A stretch of DNA of 64,000 nucleotides from JANMMJ01 sp964543235 (GTDB lineage Bacteria; Pseudomonadota; Alphaproteobacteria; Rhizobiales; Aestuariivirgaceae), in the NCBI GenBank assembly GCA_964543235.1, contig CAZIXE010000014.1, positions 1 to 64,000 of the forward strand, read 5' to 3'. Below the pieces are notes generated by a model, which was given only the letters and a program-made list of their open reading frames with translations, did no database searches and was not told where the DNA came from. Of this stretch, positions 46,436 through 55,366 are shown in pieces (position 1 is the stretch's first letter; each line of letters starts with the position of its first letter). The translations under genes and the position numbers were made by a program.

Positions 46436-47461
46436 ATGGATGATGTCTTGTTTGGCACCCGCGACAAGCGCGGCGATTGGACCCCGGCCATCAAGCCCGA
46501 AGTCGCCCCCATCTGGCTGTCGCCGTGGCAGCCCGCCAAGGTCCTGACGTGGCTGTGGAGTTTCATCTGGCCGTGGAACGCCTTCCATATGGCCACCGCA
46601 CTTCTCTATCTGCATTATGTAATCCCCGATGCGGAAACGATGCAGACGCTGGCCTGGGGCTGGGCGCTCTGGCTCTATGCGGTGAACGCGCTCGGCATCT
46701 TCGTGATGTACGGTACCATCGAGCTCTTCTACTACGTCAAGCGCAAGCAGGGCACGCGCTTCAAGTACATCGCGAAGTTCCCGGCTGACGTTCCCTCGGA
46801 TGTGTTCTGGTTCAAGAGCCAGAACATCGACAATTTCCTGCGCACATTTCTTGTTGGCGTCCCGATGTGGACCCTCGTCGAGGTGCTGATGCTCTGGGCT
46901 TTCGCCAACGGCTATGCGCCGTGGCTGACCTGGGCCGAGAACCCGTACTACCTCGCCCTCCTCGTGTTCCTGTGCCCCTTCATCCATGAGTTGCACTTCT
47001 TCCTTATCCACCGCGCCATTCATTGGGAGCCGCTCTACAAGTGGATTCATTCGGTGCACCACAACTCGGTCAATCCCTCGCCCTGGTCGTCCCTGTCGAT
47101 GCATCCGGTGGAGACCTTCATCTATCACGCCGTGGCGCTGTGGCACCTGGTGATCCCCTCGAATCCCCTGATCGGCCTATTCCAGCTTCACCTGGCGGGT
47201 TATGGCGCCGTGAATGGTCACATTGGATTCGACAAGCTCGAGATCACGGACGACAAGACGCTCGATAGCCACGCCTACATACACTACCTCCATCATAAGT
47301 ACTTCGAGGTGAACTATGGCGGCGACGGCCTCATTCCCCTCGATAAGTGGTTTGGCACCTGGCATGACGGCTCGAAAGAGGGCGAAGCCAGGATGCTGGA
47401 ACGCTTCAAGCGCAAGCGCGAACGGCTGAACGCCAGGAAGTCGACGCTTGTGGGGTCATGA
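46436..47461 (+). CDS. sterol desaturase/fatty acid hydroxylase superfamily protein (copy 1)
   Basis: A 341-residue membrane di-iron oxygenase. His clusters: HELHFFLIHRAIHW (about residue 183), HSVHHNS (about 205) and HYLHHKYFEVNY (about 282), which together bind two irons. Four or so membrane helices precede and separate them. It starts after GGGAGGATTTCA. The next gene is a paralogue overlapping by ATGA. With the ferredoxin and reductase encoded downstream it could form a membrane three-component hydroxylase acting on the ABC-imported substrate; the substrate is unknown. Confidence 0.85.
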   Translation: MDDVLFGTRDKRGDWTPAIKPEVAPIWLSPWQPAKVLTWLWSFIWPWNAFHMATALLYLHYVIPDAETMQTLAWGWALWLYAVNALGIFVMYGTIELFYYVKRKQGTRFKYIAKFPADVPSDVFWFKSQNIDNFLRTFLVGVPMWTLVEVLMLWAFANGYAPWLTWAENPYYLALLVFLCPFIHELHFFLIHRAIHWEPLYKWIHSVHHNSVNPSPWSSLSMHPVETFIYHAVALWHLVIPSNPLIGLFQLHLAGYGAVNGHIGFDKLEITDDKTLDSHAYIHYLHHKYFEVNYGGDGLIPLDKWFGTWHDGSKEGEARMLERFKRKRERLNARKSTLVGS

Positions 47462-48483
47462 CACCAATGGACGGCACGGCATTTGGTACGCGCGACAAGC
47501 GCGGCGACTGGCGCCCGAACGCGGCTTTGCAGGTCGGCCCACTCCTCGACTTTCCGTGGAGCCCGGCGCGCATCCTCAAATGGCTGCCCAGCTATTTCCT
47601 GCCCTGGAATGTTGTGTTCATGGCCGTGGGCACCATGTTCTGGCTTTACCTCACCCCGCCACGCGCGACGCTCCAGACGCTCGACTGGACCTGGGTGCTC
47701 TTCCTCTATGTCCGCAATTCGCTCGTGGTCCTGCTGATCTATGGAGCGCTGGAACTGCACCTCTATGTCAGGCGCGCCCAGCGCAACCGCTTCAAGTTCA
47801 ACGGTCAGTTCCCGGCCGACCGGCCCGCGGACGTGTTCTGGTTCAAGAGCCAAAACATCGACAATGCGATCAGGAGCTTCGCATCTGGTGTGCCGATCTG
47901 GACGGCCTACGAAGTGCTCATGCTTTGGGCTTGGGCCAATGAAATCGGCCCGTGGACCACATTCACCGGTAATCCGGTGTGGCTCGTCATCCTCGCGCTC
48001 GCGATCCCGCTGATTCACGAGGTGCACTTCTTCTGTATCCATCGGCTGATCCACGTTCCGGTGCTCTACCGCTGGGTTCATTCGGTGCACCACAATTCGG
48101 TGAACCCCAGCCCGTGGTCGTCGCTCTCCATGCATCCGGTCGAGCATCTGCTTTACTGGTCGGGCAGCCTGATCCACCTGATCCTGCCGTCGCATCCCTT
48201 GCTCTTGCTCTACCATCTGCAAGTGACCGGCACCGGCGCCGTCATCGGCCATATCGGTTTCCACAGGATCGAGACCGGCAAGGACAGAACGGTCGATACC
48301 CACGCCTATGCCCATTACCTGCACCACAAGTATTTCGAAGTGAATTATGCCGACGGCGTGCTGCCGCTCGATGAGTGGTTCGGCACCTGGCACGACGGCA
48401 CCAGTGAGGGCGACGCGCGCATGCAGGCGCGCTTCGAGAGGAAGCGCGAGCGCATGAATACCCCGCGGCAGCAGAATTCATGA
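47458..48483 (+). CDS. sterol desaturase/fatty acid hydroxylase superfamily protein (copy 2)
   Basis: A second 341-residue paralogue, roughly half identical by eye to the preceding protein, with all His clusters kept (HEVHFFCIHRLIH, HSVHHNSVNPSPWSSL, HYLHHKYFEVNY) and the shared FGTRDKRGDW N-terminus. The start ATG 47458 overlaps the stop of copy 1; ATG 47467 is an alternative. The pair may form a heterodimer, or perform two successive oxidations. Confidence 0.85.
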   Translation: MTPMDGTAFGTRDKRGDWRPNAALQVGPLLDFPWSPARILKWLPSYFLPWNVVFMAVGTMFWLYLTPPRATLQTLDWTWVLFLYVRNSLVVLLIYGALELHLYVRRAQRNRFKFNGQFPADRPADVFWFKSQNIDNAIRSFASGVPIWTAYEVLMLWAWANEIGPWTTFTGNPVWLVILALAIPLIHEVHFFCIHRLIHVPVLYRWVHSVHHNSVNPSPWSSLSMHPVEHLLYWSGSLIHLILPSHPLLLLYHLQVTGTGAVIGHIGFHRIETGKDRTVDTHAYAHYLHHKYFEVNYADGVLPLDEWFGTWHDGTSEGDARMQARFERKRERMNTPRQQNS

Positions 48484-48529
48484 TGTCATGAATCCGTCAT
48501 GGTGACGGCAACTCGAGGGAGGGACTGAA

Positions 48530-49495
48530 ATGAGGAAGTATCTGACGATTGTAGCGGCAGCAGCCGCACTGGCCGTCGCCGCGCCAATGGCTATGGCCGC
48601 GAACATCGCGGTCATCGGTGGCAAGACCGATGACCCGTTCTGGAACAAGATCAAGAAAGGCCTCGACGATGCCGGACTGATGGTTGCCGCCAACGGCGGG
48701 TCGGTTGCCTATCTGCAGCTCCAGACCTATGACAATCTCGGTCCCGATGCGGCCCAGTTGGTGCGAACGGCGATCAGCCAGGGCGTCGACGGTATCGTGG
48801 TTCCGAACTGGGTTCCCGAAGCCCAGGACGAAGCCATCAAGGAAGCCATTGCCAAGGGTATCAAGGTCATCCTGATCAATGCCGGCAATGGCGAAAAGGC
48901 CAGGGAACTCGGTGCCATCAACTATGTCGGCAACGACGAGTATCAGGCGGGCCTGGCTGCCGGCAAATACTATGCCGGCAAGGGCGTGAAGAACATCATC
49001 TGCGTGAACACCGTTCCGGGTGCGGCCAACCTCGAGGCGCGCTGCAAGGGCGTCGCCGATGGCGCGGCGGAAGGCGGCTCGAAGTCAAACCAGCTGCCGC
49101 TGCCGGCGACCAGCTTCGGCGACCCCACCGCTGTTGCGGAAGCCATCAAGGCCACGCTTTTGAAGGATGACTCGATCGACGGCGCCATTACGATTTCCGC
49201 CGGCGACGCCGACAGCGCCGCCACGGGCATTGAGCAGGCGGGTAAGACCGGCAAGGTAATGCTGGGCTCGTTCGACTTCAACCAGAGCGGCCTCGATCGC
49301 ATCAAGGCTGGCACCCAGGGATTCGCAGTCGACCAGCAGCCCTATCTGCAGTCGATGATCGGCGTGTCCCTTCTTGCAGCCCATATCGACTTCGGCAACC
49401 TCCTGCCCACCAACCCGGTGCTCACTGGCCCCGGCATCGTCGACTCTAGCAACATCGAACCGACGCTGAACGGTGTGTCGAAGGGCGCCCGCTGA
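48530..49495 (+). CDS. sugar-type ABC transporter substrate-binding protein
   Basis: A 321-residue periplasmic protein of the ribose/rhizopine-binding (type 1) family. The signal peptide YLTIVAAAAALAVAAPMAMA is followed by NIAVIGGKTDDPFWNKIKKG and GVDGIVVPNW. It starts after GAGGGAGGGAC. It delivers a sugar, polyol or related compound to the permease and ATPase that follow. Confidence 0.9.
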   Translation: MRKYLTIVAAAAALAVAAPMAMAANIAVIGGKTDDPFWNKIKKGLDDAGLMVAANGGSVAYLQLQTYDNLGPDAAQLVRTAISQGVDGIVVPNWVPEAQDEAIKEAIAKGIKVILINAGNGEKARELGAINYVGNDEYQAGLAAGKYYAGKGVKNIICVNTVPGAANLEARCKGVADGAAEGGSKSNQLPLPATSFGDPTAVAEAIKATLLKDDSIDGAITISAGDADSAATGIEQAGKTGKVMLGSFDFNQSGLDRIKAGTQGFAVDQQPYLQSMIGVSLLAAHIDFGNLLPTNPVLTGPGIVDSSNIEPTLNGVSKGAR

Positions 49496-49581
49496 CAGAC
49501 CGTGACGGACATACCCGGCCCGCGATTGTGACGAGGGCCGGGTACAGCCGCTCTTTCGGCATATCGGGAAGGAACGACGCT

Positions 49582-50637
49582 ATGAATGCTAAGACCATCA
49601 GCCAGATTGCCGCCAATGTTTCTGGATTGGGCGGAGCCCACTCAACCGGTCTCGCTATCGGCGCTCTGTTGCGGCGGCCGGAGGCAGGAGCGTTCCTTGG
49701 CTTGCTCGGCGTGTTTGTTTTCTTCACGGCCTTTGGCGGCATCAGCTTTCTGACACCTGCCGGTGCGGCTAGCTGGCTCAACGTCGCCGCCAGTCTCGGC
49801 ATAGTCGCCATTCCCATCGGCCTTCTCATGATCGCCGGCGAGCTTGACATATCGATTGGGTCCATGATTCCGGCTGGTTCAATGACCGTCGCCATCATCG
49901 CCGGCCACTACGATCTGCCGATCTGGCTCGGGATTGCCGCCTCGCTCGGCGTCGGCGTCATTGTTGGACTCGTCAACGGTTTCCTGGTGGTACGAACCGC
50001 CGTGCCGTCTCTCATTGTGACGCTTGGAACATTGTTCGCGGTTGCGGGCTTCGTCCTTGGCCTTTCGGTCCTCATCACCGGCACGACCAGCGTTGCCCTG
50101 ACCACGACGGGATTGCCCAAGATAATCTTCGGCTCGTTCATCGGCGGGCAATTCCAGGTCATCATCCTGTGGTGGCTGGCCCTGGCGCTCGTCTACATCT
50201 ACTTCGTCCACTATTCGCCCTATGGAAACTGGATCTTCGCCATGGGCGGCGACAAGGATAGCGCCCGCAACGCCGGCATCCCGACACGGCGTCTCACCAT
50301 CATTCTCTTCGTTCTGTCGAGCACGAGCGCAGCCTTTGTCGGAATGTGCCAGGCAATCCTTTTCAACTCCGCGCAGGTTTCGGCGGGCATGTCCTTCATC
50401 TTTAACTCGATCATTGCGGTAGTGGTGGGCGGCGTGCTGCTCACTGGCGGATTCGGATCCGTGATCGGCATCTTCCTCGGAACCATCACCTTCGCGGTGG
50501 TGAACCAGGGCATCTACTTCACCTCCTTCGACCGCAACTGGTCGAGTCTCATCATCGGCGTGCTGCTGCTGCTGGCCGTGCTGATGAACAACACTTTCCG
50601 CAAGATGGCGCTCACTTACGCGCCGAAGAAGAAGTAA
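49582..50637 (+). CDS. sugar-type ABC transporter permease
   Basis: A 351-residue RbsC-like permease with about nine or ten membrane segments. Family signatures include AGELDISIGSMIPAGSM and GGDKDSARNAGIPTRR. ATG 49582 follows GGGAAGGAACG; the open frame to 49528 is not used. It forms the transmembrane channel of the importer, probably as a homodimer since no second permease is present. Confidence 0.92.
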   Translation: MNAKTISQIAANVSGLGGAHSTGLAIGALLRRPEAGAFLGLLGVFVFFTAFGGISFLTPAGAASWLNVAASLGIVAIPIGLLMIAGELDISIGSMIPAGSMTVAIIAGHYDLPIWLGIAASLGVGVIVGLVNGFLVVRTAVPSLIVTLGTLFAVAGFVLGLSVLITGTTSVALTTTGLPKIIFGSFIGGQFQVIILWWLALALVYIYFVHYSPYGNWIFAMGGDKDSARNAGIPTRRLTIILFVLSSTSAAFVGMCQAILFNSAQVSAGMSFIFNSIIAVVVGGVLLTGGFGSVIGIFLGTITFAVVNQGIYFTSFDRNWSSLIIGVLLLLAVLMNNTFRKMALTYAPKKK

Positions 50638-50648
50638 GGAGCATCGCG

Positions 50649-51464
50649 ATGCAGTCTCCCATCTTCGCAGTCAGGAACGTCAGCAAGTCCTTCGGACCGA
50701 TCGACGTGCTTCACGACATATCGCTCAACGTGCATGCTGGCGAGGTGCTGTGCCTGCTTGGCGACAATGGTGCCGGGAAGTCGACGCTCATCAAGATTCT
50801 CTCCGGCGTCTACAAGACAACGTCCGGCACCATCGAGATGGACGGCAAGGCCGTTTCATTTGCCAGTCCTCGCGAGGCCCGCGATCATGGCATTGCGACG
50901 GTTCATCAGTTCGGCGGGACATTTCCTCTGATGAGCATCGGCCGCTCGTTTTTTGTTGGCGCCGAACCGACAAAGCGCTGGGGGCCGCTCAGGATCTATG
51001 ACCGCGCCCGGGCCAACGAGATTGCGGTCAAGGCGGTGCGCGAGTTCGGCATTACCCGCATCGACGATGGCGACCGGCTGGTCGGCGGTTTGTCCGGCGG
51101 CGAGCGGCAGGCGCTGGCCATTGCCCGCGCTGTCTACTTCGGCGCGCGCGTGCTGATCCTCGACGAGCCGACAGCGGCGCTCGGTGTCAAGGAGGCGGCA
51201 CATGTACTGCGCATTGTGCTCCAGGCGCGCCAGCGCGGACTTGCCGTCATCTTCATCACGCACAATGTGGTGCACGCGCTGACCGTCGGCGATCACTTTG
51301 CGGTTCTGATCAGGGGCGCCAAGGCTGCCGACTTCCGCAAGGGCGAAAAGTCCCGCGAGGAGATCACCGACCTCATGGCAGGTGGCGAACACATGGCTGA
51401 GCTCGAAGCCGAGATCGAAGCCTACACGGCCGCCGGTAGTCGGCCCGTGTCAGCGGGAGGCTGA
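50649..51464 (+). CDS. sugar-type ABC transporter ATP-binding protein, single NBD
   Basis: A 271-residue ATPase with Walker A GDNGAGKST, Q-loop VHQFGG, signature LSGGERQA, Walker B VLILDEPTAALG and the switch His in FITHNV. It has one nucleotide-binding domain, unlike the two-domain RbsA, so it works as a homodimer, as in FrcA-type fructose importers. It completes the transport system. Confidence 0.93.
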   Translation: MQSPIFAVRNVSKSFGPIDVLHDISLNVHAGEVLCLLGDNGAGKSTLIKILSGVYKTTSGTIEMDGKAVSFASPREARDHGIATVHQFGGTFPLMSIGRSFFVGAEPTKRWGPLRIYDRARANEIAVKAVREFGITRIDDGDRLVGGLSGGERQALAIARAVYFGARVLILDEPTAALGVKEAAHVLRIVLQARQRGLAVIFITHNVVHALTVGDHFAVLIRGAKAADFRKGEKSREEITDLMAGGEHMAELEAEIEAYTAAGSRPVSAGG

Positions 51465-51646
51465 GCGCCGTGGCTCGGGATCGGGAGTACGGCCAGGTGA
51501 GAGACGGGAAGGCGGAATTGATCCTGTCGGTTGGCGCGAGTAAGGCTATACTGGCGACAGCTTCTCACGTGAACACGTCGCCGCCGGCCGGCGCAAGTGA
51601 TGCCACCGGCCGCATCAATAGAACATCACTCAGTAGGGCAACAGAC

Positions 51647-51958
51647 ATGGCACAATGGATTGACGCCTGTGCGGCAGGAGATATTGATAGCGAAGACCTG
51701 ATCCGCTTCGATCACGGCGGCCGCACATTCGCGATCTACCGAAGTCCGGACGACGAGTACTTCTGCACTGACGGCCAGTGCACCCATGAGAAAGTCCATC
51801 TCTGCGATGGTCTGGTGATGGACTACACCATCGAATGTCCAAAGCATAACGGCCAGTTTGACTATCGCACCGGCGAGGCGATCCGCTTGCCCGCCTGCGT
51901 CAATCTCAAGACCTACCGTACCAAGGTAGAGAACGGCCGCGTCTTCATTGAGATCTAG
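51647..51958 (+). CDS. MocE-like Rieske [2Fe-2S] ferredoxin
   Basis: A 103-residue Rieske ferredoxin, ligands in CTHEKVHL and ECPKHNGQF. It matches the MocE family from rhizopine catabolism, where MocE passes electrons from the reductase MocF to an oxygenase. The frame is open to 51470, but ATG 51647 (MAQWIDAC) matches the MocE N-terminus. It is the electron carrier expected for the hydroxylase pair upstream, with the reductase three genes downstream. Confidence 0.88.
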   Translation: MAQWIDACAAGDIDSEDLIRFDHGGRTFAIYRSPDDEYFCTDGQCTHEKVHLCDGLVMDYTIECPKHNGQFDYRTGEAIRLPACVNLKTYRTKVENGRVFIEI

Positions 51959-51963
51959 CGATC

Positions 51964-52746
51964 ATGACGGCTCCCTTCACATTTGCTGCCTGCGCCGAAA
52001 TGCTTTGGCAGGATCGGCCCATGGCTTGGCGGCTGAAACGCCTGACCGAGCTCGGATTCCAGTGCGGCATCTGGAACTGGACCGATCATGACTTGGTCAT
52101 GCTGGAACGGTCGGGGGCAAGTTTCTCCTCGATGACCGGTTACATCCGGGGGCGCCTTGGCGATGACGAGGGCGCTGCCGAACTGCTTGCCACCGCCGTG
52201 CAGTCGATTGAGGTGGGCAAGCGCCTCAACGTGCCGCGTCTCAACTTGCATGGCACCGGTTTGGACGCCCGTGGCCTGCCGGTTACGCCACGCGAAGTGG
52301 TGACGGGAGCCATGTGGCTGAAGGCGCGCGACACGCTGAACCGCATCGCCGATCTGGGCGAAAAGCACGGCGTCACGTTCATGCTCGAGAACCTGAACCT
52401 GCCGGTCGATCACCCGGGTGTGCCATTCGCGCGAATCGAAGATACGCTGGCCCTGGTGTCCGCTGTCAATCGTCAGGGCCTGAGACTTAACCTTGATCTT
52501 TATCATGTGCAGATCGGCGAAGGAAATCTCATCACATGGTGCCGGCGATGCCTGCCTTACATCGGGGAGGTCCAGGTCGCCGATGTGCCGGGGCGGCGGG
52601 AGCCCGGCACCGGCGAGATCAACTATCGCGGCGTCGCGCGCGCGCTGAAAGAGCTGGGCTACCGCGGCACTGTTTGCATGGAAGCTTACGCGTCGGCGGC
52701 GGCCGACAATGCACTTGCCGAATTTCGCCGCGCCTTCGACGTCTGA
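51964..52746 (+). CDS. TIM-barrel sugar isomerase/epimerase (hydroxypyruvate isomerase-like)
   Basis: A 260-residue protein of the xylose isomerase-like TIM-barrel family. Metal ligands are plausible in TFMLENLN (Glu), LNLDLYHVQ (Asp/His), QVADVPGRREPGTGEINY and CMEAYAS (Glu). The RxExGxGEINY region is characteristic of hydroxypyruvate isomerase-type proteins. It starts 5 bp after the ferredoxin gene. Likely acts on the carbohydrate part of the substrate after oxygenation. Confidence 0.83.
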   Translation: MTAPFTFAACAEMLWQDRPMAWRLKRLTELGFQCGIWNWTDHDLVMLERSGASFSSMTGYIRGRLGDDEGAAELLATAVQSIEVGKRLNVPRLNLHGTGLDARGLPVTPREVVTGAMWLKARDTLNRIADLGEKHGVTFMLENLNLPVDHPGVPFARIEDTLALVSAVNRQGLRLNLDLYHVQIGEGNLITWCRRCLPYIGEVQVADVPGRREPGTGEINYRGVARALKELGYRGTVCMEAYASAAADNALAEFRRAFDV

Positions 52747-52755
52747 GGAACTGCG

Positions 52756-53100
52756 ATGATGGCAGACGCGGCAGAGAGAATAGGGCGTCCGGCCATAGGC
52801 GTCGCCATGAACCCCATCGGCGCCAGGGCGCCGCAGCCGCCAGGCGATCTGCACGAGGTGCGCATGCTCGTCGCGTCACGGGCATTGCAGATTCCCGGCA
52901 AAGCAGGGCATGTGCTGCGTGTGGCCCTTGACTATCCGGCCGACGTGGCATTCGGCACGGCTCGCAGCCTGGCGCTTCGCTGCAGTGTATCCCCGACGAC
53001 GGTGATGCGCTTGCTCAGGATCCTGGGTTTCCGGAACTTCAGAGAGTTCCGTGAGCTCTGTCGGCGCGAGATCGCACGGGAAAGGGATCGGGAAGGTTGA
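52756..53100 (+). CDS. RpiR-type HTH protein without SIS domain
   Basis: A 114-residue protein. Its C-terminal half (about residues 38-110) is an RpiR/MurR-like helix-turn-helix: ALDYPADVAFGTARSLALRCSVSPTTVMRLLRILGF. The sugar-phosphate-binding SIS domain that normally follows (about 170 residues) is missing; the next 180 bp hold no recognisable SIS sequence. It may be a truncated relic or a small DNA-binding protein in its own right. It begins 9 bp after the isomerase gene. Confidence 0.65.
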   Translation: MMADAAERIGRPAIGVAMNPIGARAPQPPGDLHEVRMLVASRALQIPGKAGHVLRVALDYPADVAFGTARSLALRCSVSPTTVMRLLRILGFRNFREFRELCRREIARERDREG

Positions 53101-53280
53101 TCGTGAGTGAACCAGCCACCATTCGCGCGCGCACTCCCGTTGCGCCGGTGGGGCTTGAATTTCCTCGCGGGTCTACCGGCGTAGAGGCGGCGGCCTTGCC
53201 ATTCGGGACTCTCTGGGGACACAGTGATCCGAACCCATCGCGCCAGCCATGCGAATATGCCCCAAAGGTGCAGCGCTGAG

Positions 53281-54498
53281 ATGGGCGCGGGCATAGTCAT
53301 CATCGGCGCAGGCATGGCGGGACACCGTGCGGCAATTGCCCTTCGTGCCGCTGGCTACAATGGCACCCTGACCCTGATAGGCGAGGAGCCGCACATGCCC
53401 TACGACCGGCCGCCCCTCTCCAAGTCGGCCATCGTCGAGGATCGGGAGCCGCAGCCGGCCTGGCTGATGGATGAGGCCACTGCGGCGTCACTCGATACCA
53501 CGGTTCGCCTGGGCGCTGCCGTGACCGCCATAGATCGTTCGGCAAAACTCGTTCGTCTCTCGGACGGCACCGGTTTGCCCTATGCCCGGCTCCTGCTTGC
53601 CACCGGTGCCACGCCCCGCAAGCTCAACGTGGCGGGCGGCGAGACGGCGCTGCTCCTCCGCAATTTCGAAGATGCAGTTGGCCTCCGCGAGAAGTTCCGG
53701 CCCGGCCGGCGCATCGCCATCATCGGCGGCGGATTCATTGGCCTCGAACTGGCTTCATCGGCAGTCACCCGCCGCTGTGCAGTGACGGTGATCGAGGCTC
53801 AGCCGCGCATTCTCATGCGCGGTGTGCCGGAGAGGATTGCGCGTATTGTCCATGCCCGCCATGCTGCTGCGGGTGTCCGGATCGAGACGGGTGCGGCGAT
53901 TGAAGCGATCGGGCCGGCTGCCGTTCATCTCGCTGATGGCCGAACCATTGATGCGGATGTGGTCGTGGCGGGAGTGGGCGCGGCCCCACATGTCCGGCTG
54001 GCGGAGGACTGTGGCCTCGCCATCGACAACGGCATCGCCGTTGATGCGACCCTCAGGACCAGCGATCCTGATATCTATGCGGTTGGAGACTGCTGCTCTT
54101 TCCCGCATGCGGTGTTTCATGGCGCGCGTATCCGGCTCGAGTCCTGGCGCAATGCCCAGGATCAGGGGGCTTTCGTTGCGGAGAATTTGCTCGGGGCGGA
54201 GAATCCGTATACGGCCATACCTTGGTTCTGGTCCGATCAGTACGAATTGACGCTGCAGGTCGCGGGCCTGCCTGCCGCGGGGGCCGAGATCGTCGAGCGC
54301 AGCGGCGGCGAGGACACGGTCCTGCTGTTCCATGTGGCGCAAGATGGTCAGCTTGTGGGCGCAAGTGGCATTGGCCCCGGCAATGCGGTTGCCCGCGACA
54401 TCAAACTCGCCGAGATGCTGATTGCGAAAGCCGCAAGGCCGGTTCCGGCCGCACTTGCTGACCCGGCCGTTCAGTTAAAGTCACTGCTGAGAGGATAG
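53281..54498 (+). CDS. FAD-dependent ferredoxin reductase (MocF-like)
   Basis: A 405-residue reductase of the rubredoxin/ferredoxin-NAD reductase family. FAD-binding IIGAGMAGHRAAIALR, the PYDRPPLSK motif, NAD-binding IIGGGFIGLELASSA and FAD-binding DIYAVGDCC lie in the standard order. ATG 53281 is used although the frame opens earlier. It would transfer electrons from NAD(P)H to the MocE-like ferredoxin and on to the di-iron hydroxylases. Confidence 0.9.
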   Translation: MGAGIVIIGAGMAGHRAAIALRAAGYNGTLTLIGEEPHMPYDRPPLSKSAIVEDREPQPAWLMDEATAASLDTTVRLGAAVTAIDRSAKLVRLSDGTGLPYARLLLATGATPRKLNVAGGETALLLRNFEDAVGLREKFRPGRRIAIIGGGFIGLELASSAVTRRCAVTVIEAQPRILMRGVPERIARIVHARHAAAGVRIETGAAIEAIGPAAVHLADGRTIDADVVVAGVGAAPHVRLAEDCGLAIDNGIAVDATLRTSDPDIYAVGDCCSFPHAVFHGARIRLESWRNAQDQGAFVAENLLGAENPYTAIPWFWSDQYELTLQVAGLPAAGAEIVERSGGEDTVLLFHVAQDGQLVGASGIGPGNAVARDIKLAEMLIAKAARPVPAALADPAVQLKSLLRG

Positions 54499-54502
54499 GT
54501 AG

Positions 54503-55306
54503 ATGTCAAGAAAGCCGCCGACCATTGCCGATGTACGCGCCAACAAGGGCAAGTATCGATATACCATGTTGCGCGTCGAAACCTGGGAGGAGCTCGCGGC
54601 AGCGGAAGCGGCGGGAATTGACATGGTTTCCGTGCCGCCGGACATGATTGCTCAGCAGCGCTTCCGCGCTGTGGCACCATCGCTGTTTGCGGTTCCGGGT
54701 CTTGCACTCTGGGAGAATGACGGCACGACCGACGGCTTCCTGCGCTGGGGTTTCGAAATGCTGCGGCATGGCGCCGATGCCGTCTATTGTGCAGCGTCGA
54801 TTGAGACGGTTCGGCGAATGGCTGACGAAGGCATCCCGGTGATTGGCCATGTGGGCCTCATCCCCCATACCTGCACCTGGACGGGCGGCTTCAGAGCCGT
54901 CGGCAAGACGGCCGACGGCGCCATGCAGGTATTTGAACGGTGCAAGCGCTACGAGGACGCCGGCGCCTTCGGTGTCGAGATTGAGGTGGTACCGCCGGAT
55001 GTGACGGCGGCGATTTCGAAGCACACATCGCTCTTCCTCATATCCATGGGAGGCGGTGCTGGCGGCGACTGCCAGTACCTCTTTGCCTGCGATGTGCTCG
55101 GCACCAACACGGGCCATGTGCCACGGCATGCCAGGCAGTATGCAAATCTGGCAAACGAATATGCCCGCCTCCAGGACTTGCGCATCTCCGCGTTCCGCGC
55201 ATTTGCGGCGGATGTCAGAAGTGGCGCCTTTCCTGCGGAACCTCATCTCGTCGCCGCCCCAAAGACAGAAATGGAGGAGTTCAGGCGGCGGATGCCGGGC
55301 GCGTGA
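54503..55306 (+). CDS. PanB-like TIM-barrel protein with altered active site
   Basis: A 267-residue protein of the ketopantoate hydroxymethyltransferase (PanB) family: PTIADVRANKGKY, GIPVIGHVGLIPHTC and GAFGVEIEVVPPDV align with PanB. The metal and substrate residues are largely lost: VGDS is replaced by VPPD, ADMPF by LALWEN, and KLEGG by YCAAS; only the Glu of the later IEVVP is retained. It starts 4 bp after the reductase gene and ends the operon. It is unlikely to make pantothenate; perhaps it is a different aldolase. Confidence 0.75.
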   Translation: MSRKPPTIADVRANKGKYRYTMLRVETWEELAAAEAAGIDMVSVPPDMIAQQRFRAVAPSLFAVPGLALWENDGTTDGFLRWGFEMLRHGADAVYCAASIETVRRMADEGIPVIGHVGLIPHTCTWTGGFRAVGKTADGAMQVFERCKRYEDAGAFGVEIEVVPPDVTAAISKHTSLFLISMGGGAGGDCQYLFACDVLGTNTGHVPRHARQYANLANEYARLQDLRISAFRAFAADVRSGAFPAEPHLVAAPKTEMEEFRRRMPGA

Positions 55307-55346
55307 CAGCAGGCAGCGCGAGACCTTGGCCCGATACAGTCGCTGC

Positions 55347-55362
55347 CAGCGGCAAACCGCTG
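55347..55362. terminator. short hairpin between convergent genes
   Basis: CAGCGG and CCGCTG around a CAAA loop, between the PanB-like stop and the peroxiredoxin stop. The stem is only 6 bp and there is no T-run, so its terminator role is weakly supported. Confidence 0.35.
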
Positions 55363-55366
55363 AAGG

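Noticed and set aside
53103..53279. 59-codon frame between the HTH gene and the reductase
   Set aside because: No recognisable motif, no clear ribosome site, and composition not convincingly protein-like.
54503..55306. Genuine panB for pantothenate synthesis
   Set aside because: Three of the four metal/substrate positions are replaced and the context is catabolic.
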